Under the pieces are notes generated by a model. That model was not told where the DNA came from. It saw only the letters and a program-made list of their open reading frames with translations, and made no database searches. Of a stretch of 64,000 nt of DNA, positions 56,900 to 64,000 are shown in pieces. Made by a program: the position numbers and the translations under genes. Source of the DNA: Riptortus pedestris (lineage: Eukaryota; Arthropoda; Insecta; Hemiptera; Alydidae); contig CM032232.1 of NCBI GenBank assembly GCA_019009955.1, forward strand, positions 140,705,501 to 140,769,500, written 5' to 3'. How positions within the stretch are numbered: the first letter of the stretch is position 1; the number at the start of each line of letters is the position of its first letter.

Positions 56900-57756
56900 A
56901 AAAAGTAAAATTTGTTATTTGTCAGGAGGAGGGGGGTTTTGAGAGGATATACATAAATAAATTGAAATATTTTGTAATTTTGAGTCAAATATACAAAATT
57001 AATCTTGTTAAATACTAAATGTCCTCCAATTTTTGCTTTAAGTACCGTCAACTGGGGTAACTTTGGCCCAATTTCTATGACTTTCTTTCATAAATTGAGT
57101 TTAATCACACAACTATACCAAAACTTACATCAAATTTTCTGTTTCTAGTAAATTCTGCTAACTTAAGAGAACACGTGGACTATAATTTAAAGCTCAGAAA
57201 GTTTTTATATTTATTTTATGAATTTTTTAAAATTTGGGCCAATTTTTTCCTTGATTGGGGTAACAATGTCCCAAATGTAAAAATGCTATTGAAATCAAGC
57301 CTAATATTATTTTGGAACAATGTTACCCCATTAATATCATGGTAAGGCAACATCTGTACAATAACTTTAGGAAATAAATAAATAAAACAAAACATTTTAC
57401 AAGTGTACGGTATTAAACATGTAATTTTGAACATTGTTAAATATTTTTATGGAACATTTTTCCTCTATGAAAAATTAACATAAATGCCATGTAAACAAAG
57501 TTACCCTTAAGGGCCAAAGTTTCCCCGGTTTACGGTACTTCTTCTCTAATTTGAATATTAAGCAACTTATTTGCATTGTTTTTAGCCGTCAGTTATCAGC
57601 AATCACATCACTAAATTTGAAGTTGCAGTTACATAGGCTTCTTATGAGTAGATGAATAGATAATCAAATTTGAGATGCCCACACCGTACCATACCAGCAT
57701 ATGGAAAATCTGCTTAGCTACACATCCCCTGCATGATAGACTTTTTATCCTATCAG
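56900..57756 (-). mobile_element. TA-HINE copy interrupted by a MITE
   Basis: AGGAGGAGGGGGGTTTTGAGA to GCATGATAGACTTTTT in minus orientation. The sequence breaks at about 57042 and resumes at about 57541 (CTCTAATTTGAATATTAAGC). Confidence 0.55.
57042..57540. mobile_element. TIR MITE inside TA-HINE
   Basis: Terminal inverted repeats of about 29 bp: AGTACCGTCAACTGGGGTAA against inverted AGTACCGTAAACCGGGGAAA, both continuing CTTTGGCCC. No coding capacity. The target duplication is unclear, so the superfamily is unassigned. Confidence 0.7.
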
Positions 57757-57759
57757 TAT

Positions 57760-58208
57760 TAATTATGTACTAGAAATGAATAACTCCTGGGACTTAACAT
57801 TCCAGAACATTGATTGGTTTTACATGGAATGGCCTATTTACTAATTTCTTTCTGAAAGAAAAACTACAAAAAAAAGGGAGATTTTTTTTTTTTATTATTT
57901 AATGCTCAAAAATGTCTTTATCAATGAATCCAAGTTGATAAAAATAGCTATCGATGCCATTCTAGTTTGTAAATCTAATCCTTTTTTTAAATATTGAGGA
58001 ATTATATCAGACATGTAATATTTATTTAATCATACAACATCACTTCTTCTTCTGCAATCAAGAGAAATAAATTTATTCTCCTTCAAAATATTTGTTTCTG
58101 TTTCATATTTCGGAGATAAATTCTTAAGGATGATCCGCCCCCAAAATGCATTTTTTTTACTTGGACCTGTCTTTCTGTCGTATTGGATCTCAGTTTATTA
58201 ATCATTTG
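57760..58208. other. Intergenic, nothing recognised
   Basis: AT-rich with poly-T near 57885. No exons or repeat ends other than the SINE target at its right edge. Confidence 0.35.
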
Positions 58209-58434
58209 GGGCTCAGGTTTGCCATGTGAGGTAAAGCTTTGGCTTTAATCTCACGTGGTGGTAAAACTAGAGTGGTGAGTTCGATTCCCGCCTGGGCAAT
58301 AAGAATTTATTTAGTGATAAACTCATTAAATAAAATCCGTAGTCCCTCCCTGGCTAGAAAAGGGTAGCAACCTGTAGATAACTCATCCCAGTTAGCCTTA
58401 GTAGCAAAAAGTGGGCTTAATGAATAATGATAAT
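58209..58434 (+). mobile_element. tRNA-derived SINE, best plus-strand copy
   Basis: Head GGGCTCAGGTTTGCCATGTG, box-B-like GAGTTCGATTCCCGCCTGGG at about 58279, body AATTTATTTAGTGATAAAC, CCTCCCTGGCTAGAAAAGGG, tail TGAATAATGATAAT. Near-perfect target duplication ATTAATCATTTG / ATTAATCACTTG. Confidence 0.88.
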
Positions 58435-59522
58435 ATTAATCACTTGAAATTTACTATATTCAAGAAAAATTACATCATACTATTAAGTAACCTATAGGAT
58501 TTCAGAATTGATATTCCTAATTACAATTTTGTGTACTATATCAAACAAATCAATATCACTACTCTACTAGTAAAATGTAAAAAACAAAATAAAACTGAAT
58601 TTAAAACATCTTTATTAGTAAATAGTTAATATCTAATATCAATTTTACAAAAAGAGATACACGAACTACTGTCATCTAAACATTGAAACACTTACAAAAT
58701 ACAAAAGATGTTTATTCGCATAATTATTCTGTTAATATTCTTAAATTTAGAAGCAAATAAGATCGTGTGACATATTTGCAGAATTCCATCAGAACAAACA
58801 TACCCGGCTCCTTATCAAACCACGTGACTAGGAAGGTAATATGAGGTTATCAGAATTAAACTTATCATTTATGATCAAATTTATGAAAAGTAATGAAATA
58901 AAGTGGAAAAATATTTGTAATTATCATGTTTTTATTTAAATGCTGTGCTATCCAGACACTATTATAGTTATCAATAAAATAATATAATTAACTTACGGAT
59001 AGGTAACTATTGGAGAGTACAATGGCTCAAGGCAGTCCGTTATTTGAAACAGAAATTTGTCCTGGAGTTAAATGTTGTCTGTTATTTCCAGGTCCTAGAC
59101 TGGGGGAAGGAGGAAAAAAGTTGCTTGGGTTTTACCCATTGCATCAGTTGCCATTCGGGTCACGCACAACCTCAATATTTATATGCTTCGGGCGTAACAA
59201 GAAATGTATCTGGAGATTGATAAGCAATTTCAGTCTATGCACTTATTCGCTAGGAGTATGTCATGAGCTGGAATTATCTATTTGAGTTTGAAAAAATTGG
59301 GCTTGGTGTGGAGAGGGAAGGGGATATATCTGTGAGAGAGAGTGTGATAAGCCTATTGACAACTCCAAGGTTACCGAATGGGAAATCAGTGATGTCATTA
59401 GCTGCTCTAGCGGGAATCCCTTTATCTCTTTGCTCTGATTGAAGACTGTACTTATGATTACTCTCAAAGGAAGAATCTGGCACATTGATCAGATCACGTG
59501 ACTAGTGCCAGGAATAACACTT
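58435..59522. other. Intergenic stretch, one unassigned frame
   Basis: A plus-strand frame from the ATG at 59022 to about 59285 (MAQGSPLFETEICPG) is unrecognised, and its reverse strand is also open, so chance is likely. Confidence 0.3.
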
Positions 59523-60540
59523 TTAGCAGGCTTCCCTATCTTAACTTTTGGAGGTTGTACTCATCGCAATAATTTCTCCAAATGTCCATCAATCCAACCT
59601 AGTAGATGAAAAAGAGGTCTGCTCAAAACTATCTTAATCTAGAGGCCTTCGACAATTCTAAATACCACCGTTATTATGCGTCAGATCAAAAATTTACAAT
59701 GAATCAATCTTATTGCAAATGCAATGTTCTATAAATGTTGTTATGTACGTTTTTTCATTATCTGGATTATTTACCGAGATGTTTGCATATTTCAATTTTC
59801 AGCCTTCAGCAAACCGCCACTTCTACTCATGTTACATAAACAATACTCTGTTATACAATAAACTACATTGTTCGAAGCTTAAATACCAAATATTGTTTTC
59901 CAGAGACCTTTATTATACGAGATTCATGCAAATATGATCTGGAGCCCCCCCCCCCCTATCTAAGTTCTTAACCCTCCTAAGTTAAGTTACTACTAACATT
60001 TGTTTGTTTATTATTATTTACCTCCACTTTATGCTACTATGGCTAATCGGGACGGATTATCTACAGGTTACCACCCTTTTCTAGCCGAGGTGGGCCTAAG
60101 GAGTTTATTTAATGAGTCCTTCACTTAATAAACTCTAGGTCTACCACCGGAGATTAAGACCAACGCCTTGACTCACACGTCCAACATGAGTCTCCACTAA
60201 AATTTGATCGATAGACATAAAAATTGTTCAGGTTCATTATAAATTACAGTACCAGGAATAGTAAATAGTTTCAGTAAAATTAATTTGTTGTATTCTAATA
60301 AATTTCAGTAATCGTTTTTACCTTCCGGTGAGAGGTTGGCAGACCTGTTTGTTTTTTACACTTCTGACGCTTCCCGTCTAAAAATTATTAAATTTTAATG
60401 AAAAATTTCTTATTACCGTTTGTATTTATTCACTTAATATTCACAGTGGTGTTGTGATACCAGTGTGTAGATTTATCTATTTTTAAACTTCACGAGGGAA
60501 ATTTGCTTAGTTTACGCAGCCCCTGCGTGACGGACTTTTT
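59523..60540 (-). mobile_element. TA-HINE copy with nested SINE
   Basis: From TTAGCAGGCTTCCC to GCGTGACGGACTTTTT, long 5' subfamily (CAGACCTGTTTGTTTTT). A SINE splits it at CCTAAGTTAAGTTACTAC and CACTAAAATTTGATCG. Confidence 0.75.
59995..60196 (-). mobile_element. tRNA-derived SINE nested in TA-HINE
   Basis: Minus orientation; CCTCCACTTTATGCTACTAT and CCACCCTTTTCTAGCC. The box-B region is deleted. Confidence 0.75.
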
Positions 60541-60608
60541 GAGGTGCTGGATGGTGAAGGAATCTGGTATCTGAGGTAGAGAACTAAGGCCTCCTTCCTT
60601 AACAGTTA

Positions 60609-61171
60609 TTAGCAGATTTCCCTTTAGAGAAATCAGCTATTGAGGTCGTACTCATGACAGGATTTTCAAAAGATTTCTTCAAATGCCCATCGATCCTACC
60701 CAGGAGAAGACGAAAATGAGGTCCGTTCAAAACTATATACATATTTGTCTCTTATCAATTTTTGTGTAATCGTCACAAAACTCGGTATTTAATAATCGTT
60801 TTATGTAAATAGAAAGATCAAGTTAGTTAACGGTTGAAATCGGACCAGTCTGAGGGGGGTTTAGAGGGGGGATTTCGAAAATTCGAAATATCTCCGTTAC
60901 TATACGTCGGATCGAAAAATTGTTTAGTCAATCTTATTGCAAATTAAATTTACTATAAATATTGTTATATACATTTATTCTCTATCTTGAATATTAGCCT
61001 GAATATTTAGATTTTTATTAAATGTAACGGACGAACTATGGTCATGGCATTCGTTCCCGTCGAAAGCTAGTTCGGCCGTAACTGTTCGGCACTCGTACGA
61101 GATTTCTCTATTGTATATCTTCACGTGGGAAATCTACTTAGTTTACGCAGCCCCCGCGTGGCGGACTTTTT
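60609..61171 (-). mobile_element. TA-HINE copy, full length
   Basis: From TTAGCAGATTTCCCTTTAG to GCGTGGCGGACTTTTT. The (TA)n tract has shrunk to a few units (TATATACATATTTG). Same orientation as the copy ending at 60540, 68 bp away. Confidence 0.82.
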
Positions 61172-61657
61172 AGCTTTTTTAATTTTTCATCATAACATCA
61201 TTTTGGCAATCCTGTGTGCCAAAATGATTTAATCTTGAAGTATAGTAATTCTGTAAACGAAAGAGGATTTAGTAACTAACAAACAGAGCTATTTTGTAAG
61301 GGTTTATATCAATGAACACATATTGCATAAATTAATTATAGTTTATTTAGTTACATATTAAAAATAATGGGTTTAAAATTAAAAAATAAGAATAAAACAA
61401 ATATAACAAATTTATATAAAAATCAGTATCAACACAAAACGCTTCTTAGAACACCTCAAAATAACAATTATTCTTATCTCTTGGTTACGTAAACCCGAAT
61501 GTTAGAGAAGCATTGATAATGAAAACGAATATTTATTTCGTTCATCATTCTTTCGATCATCCATGAATGTGTTTATAAAGTTTTACTTTTATTTACAATA
61601 TATTATTCAGGGCATAATACTACCCATAATGGATCCAAATTATACAATTGAGTGAGT

Positions 61658-61827
61658 TCAACTTCTTTTCTTCAGCCCGAGAATTATTGGTTGTTCTGAG
61701 CCTGTTGCTGGCACCCAAGACGGTTTGAAAGTCAGGGTCTTGGCGGTTTTCTCGCACGGCTCCACTTTGTACTTGCGCAAGATGGTAATGAGTCCCATTT
61801 TCACTTGGAGTTGACCAAATCTCATGC
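61658..61827 (-). CDS. Cytochrome P450, terminal exon (55 aa)
   Basis: Haem monooxygenase of the endoplasmic reticulum, insect CYP6/CYP9-like (CYP3 clan) by pattern. The exon opens after ATTTTTAG with the second part of a split Gly codon, then MRFGQLQVKMGLITILRKYK, VEPCEKTAKTLTF, KPSWVPATGSEQPIILGLKK and RS, stop at 61658-61660. MRFGxxQxKxGL follows directly on the haem-binding CxG motif in P450s, so the Cys-containing part must be in the preceding exon. Splitting after the CIG glycine is a usual intron position in these genes. I see no such exon between 61830 and the right edge, so the intron probably runs out of the window. AATAAA on the minus strand at 61588-61593 is a likely polyadenylation signal. 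Intact as far as it goes. Confidence 0.88.
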
Positions 61828-61995
61828 CTAAAAATAAAAAAAAATAATATATACAAGCCATTTGGGAATTTTGGTAAGTGGGACTGATTCTAAATACGAA
61901 CTACATCTAATTAAGAAATGTCAGACTAGCTGATCCATATTTGGTGCTGCTAAGTTACATTATGGAATGTCGCTGACCATGGAAGAAATACGAAT

Positions 61996-62606
61996 TAAAA
62001 AAGTCTGTCAAGCAGGGGCTACGTCAACTAAGCAGAGTTCCCACGTGAAGTTTAACAATAGAGAAATATGCCTAATAACAGTAGTAGTAATGAGTCTCTA
62101 AACCAATTTCACGAAAGCCGACAGATAAGGAAACGGCCGAACTAGTGACTGGCGGAAAGAATAGAACCCCGAGGATCTCATCTCGTCTGTTATCACACTT
62201 CATAAAAATGCAAATATCTCTGTTAATATGCATGATAGAGAATAAATGTATATAACAATATTTATAGTAAATTAAATTTGCAACAAGCTTAATTCTATAG
62301 AAATTTTTTATCCGACGTATAGTAACGGAGATATTTCGAAAATCCCCCCTCTAAAGCCTCCCTTCCACCGGTCTGATTTCAGCCATTACCGAATTTGATC
62401 TTTCTTTTTACATAAATCGATTAAAAATTAAGTTTGGTAACGATGAAACAAAAAATGCGACCGCTAGAGCGTTATCAGACAAATATATATAATTTTGAAC
62501 GGACCTCATTTCCGTCATCTACTAGGTAGGATCGATGGACATGTGAAGACATTTTTCGCAAATCGCGTCAAGAGTACGACCTCAATAGCTGATTTCCCTT
62601 AAGGCA
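61996..62606 (+). mobile_element. TA-HINE copy, 3' palindrome lost
   Basis: AAAAAAGTCTGTCAAGCAGGGG to GATTTCCCTTAAGGCATGC. The (TA)n is reduced to ATATATATAA. In the P450 intron. Confidence 0.78.
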
Positions 62607-62772
62607 TGCATTCATATTAATCTAATTGTGTTATGCCTGTAATTCTGTGGCCAGAAAGAGCAAATGTATCGTAGTGTATGTGATAACAGGAGTGATAACA
62701 GCTCATATATGCCTACTAATGTTGGAAACGATGAACTCCCAAGAACGGCCCTCGGCTGTCATCTATACTTCA

Positions 62773-62823
62773 ATAAAAAGTCCGTCACGCAGGGGATGTG
62801 TTATCTCAGCAGATTTCCCAAAG
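62773..62823 (+). mobile_element. TA-HINE 5'-end fragment
   Basis: AAAAAGTCCGTCACGCAGGGG and CAGCAGATTTCCC, then unrelated sequence. Confidence 0.6.
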
Positions 62824-62968
62824 TCAAGTATTTGCATTTATCCCAAAACTTAAGCGTTCAAGGAGAATAATATTTGATATTTAACTTTGGTGTGAAGTCG
62901 TTCATGATATAACACCTTATTGATAATATGACACTGGTGGGAGTGGGGGTTTACTTAAGGGTGAAAAC

Positions 62969-63538
62969 TAAAACGTCCGTCACGCAGGGGCTGCGTAAAC
63001 TTAGCAGATTTCCCACGTGAAGTTTTACAATAGAGAAATCTGCCTAATAACAACTGTAGTAGTAAGAAACCTCTAAACCTAAAACATTATTTAGGGCGTA
63101 ATAACCCAGTAGTTTCTCGCCCCAAAAAACAGTTAACCTAACCTCTAAACCTATTCATAGTTGTGGAAACGGCCGCCAGAGCTCTCGGCGGAAAGTCCGA
63201 ACATAGCCACTCCTGGCGACCACACGTAGAATACAAATGCAAATATCTCAGTTAATATTCAAGATACAGAAATCCAAATATCTAGGCTAATATTCATAAT
63301 ACTGAAAATGCTTATAGAAAAACATTTATAGCACATTAAATTTGCAATAAGATTAGTAGTTATACATTTTTTGATCCATTTTACATAAAACGTTTAAAGG
63401 CCGAGTTTGCAATTTTGAACGGAAATCATTTTCGTCATCTATACTAGGTAAGGTCGATGAACATTTGAAGAAATGTTTCAAAAATCCCCTCATGAATACA
63501 ACCTCAATAGCTGATTTACCATAAGCGAAATCTGCTAA
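62969..63538 (+). mobile_element. TA-HINE copy, both ends, centre deleted
   Basis: AAACGTCCGTCACGCAGGGGC to TACCATAAGCGAAATCTGCTAA. Subfamily with the extra 5' block (TTATTTAGGGCGTAATAACCC) seen at 46929-47645. The CCCC block and (TA)n are missing. Confidence 0.78.
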
Positions 63539-63692
63539 TATGCCAGATGATAATGCATTAGACGTCCCAGCCAGTGCTTCAGTCAGACTGTTAACTGTTT
63601 CAGACAACATTGAAGATCATGATAGTTAATGCCTGAAATCCAACTCAGGTAAAGAGAGGTGGGGTTAGAAAGTTCAAAATATCTCCGTTTTA

Positions 63693-63817
63693 TTAGCAGA
63701 TTTCCCTTAAGGGAAATCAGCTATTGAGATTGTACTCATGTCGGAATTTCCGAAATTTTGCTTCAAATGTCCATCGATCCTACCTAGTAGATGACGAAAA
63801 TGAGGTCCGTTCAAAAC

Positions 63818-63882
<65 letters not shown>

Positions 63883-64000
63883 CTGTTACCGCTCTAGAGG
63901 TCGCAATTTTTGTTTGATCGTTACCAAACTCGATATTTAGTCGTTTTATGTAAAAAGAAAGATCAAGTTCGTTAATGGCTGAAATCGGACCAGTGGGAGG
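63693..64000 (-). mobile_element. TA-HINE copy, cut by the window edge
   Basis: TTAGCAGATTTCCCTTAAGG, GATGACGAAAATGAGGTCCG, (TA)n 63821-63878, CGATATTTAGTCGTTTTATG to CCAGTGGGAGG at the edge. A central fragment at 63610-63690 precedes it. Confidence 0.85.

Noticed and set aside
58209..58300. Possible genuine tRNA gene
   Set aside because: The head has a box-B-like motif, but the same sequence recurs with a fixed 140-bp body and target duplications, so it is a SINE. No cloverleaf could be drawn convincingly.
59022..59485. Plus- and minus-strand frames of 70-90 codons
   Set aside because: Open on both strands over the same stretch, with no recognisable domain or splice signals supporting either.

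Overview
The window is AT-rich insect nuclear DNA. The evidence is introns of several kb with GT/AG junctions, an insect gustatory-receptor (Gr) locus with the TYxxxxxQF C-terminal signature, an insect-type cytochrome P450 terminal exon, and mariner, hAT, Helitron, LINE, SINE and LTR elements. The order cannot be fixed from this sequence alone.

Host genes, left to right. (1) A galactose mutarotase (GALM) is on the minus strand at 8342-9382, in one coding exon with all three catalytic residues. (2) A candidate serine-rich terminal exon of an unidentified plus-strand gene lies at 11866-11995. (3) A Gr locus runs from about 15.2 to 30.0 kb on the plus strand. It has two intact large first exons (17009-17875 and 19918-20790) and an older decayed Gr-like exon (15220-16060, split by a SINE). 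One set of three small 3' exons follows (25118-25186, 25676-25765, 29870-30022). Both intact first exons end in phase 0 at consensus donors and only one 3' set is visible, so they are probably alternative first exons sharing a common C-terminus. (4) A complete nine-exon SLC19-family (thiamine/folate-type) transporter is on the minus strand, 33681-50525, predicted 440 aa. (5) The last exon of a P450 is on the minus strand at 61658-61827; its upstream exons are not visible and probably lie beyond the right edge.

The rest is mostly mobile DNA. One family dominates, with about 30 whole or partial copies in both orientations (by my estimate a fifth to a quarter of the window). It has a conserved 5' end (AAAAAGTCCGTCACGCAGGGG), a subterminal inverted repeat TTAGCAGATTTCCC, a central (TA)n tract and a 3' palindrome GATTTCCCTTAAGGGAAATC followed by TGCTAA. 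This looks like a non-autonomous Helitron/Helentron-type (HINE/DINE-like) family; below it is called the TA-HINE family. A second abundant family is a tRNA-derived SINE of about 225 bp, about 11 copies, several with 12-bp target duplications. Other elements include a deleted Helitron with a nested 5'-truncated LINE, a hAT MITE inside a TA-target transposon inside a TA-HINE copy, two solo LTRs, an inactivated DD34D mariner, a foldback DD41D-type element, and gypsy, LINE and mariner fragments in the introns of the Gr and SLC19 genes.

The genes show no operon-like relationship. The most interesting signals are the shared-3'-exon Gr locus with its unusual glycosylatable tail, and the TA-HINE family with its tandem and inverted copies and its role as a landing site for other transposons. 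All alignments were made by eye.
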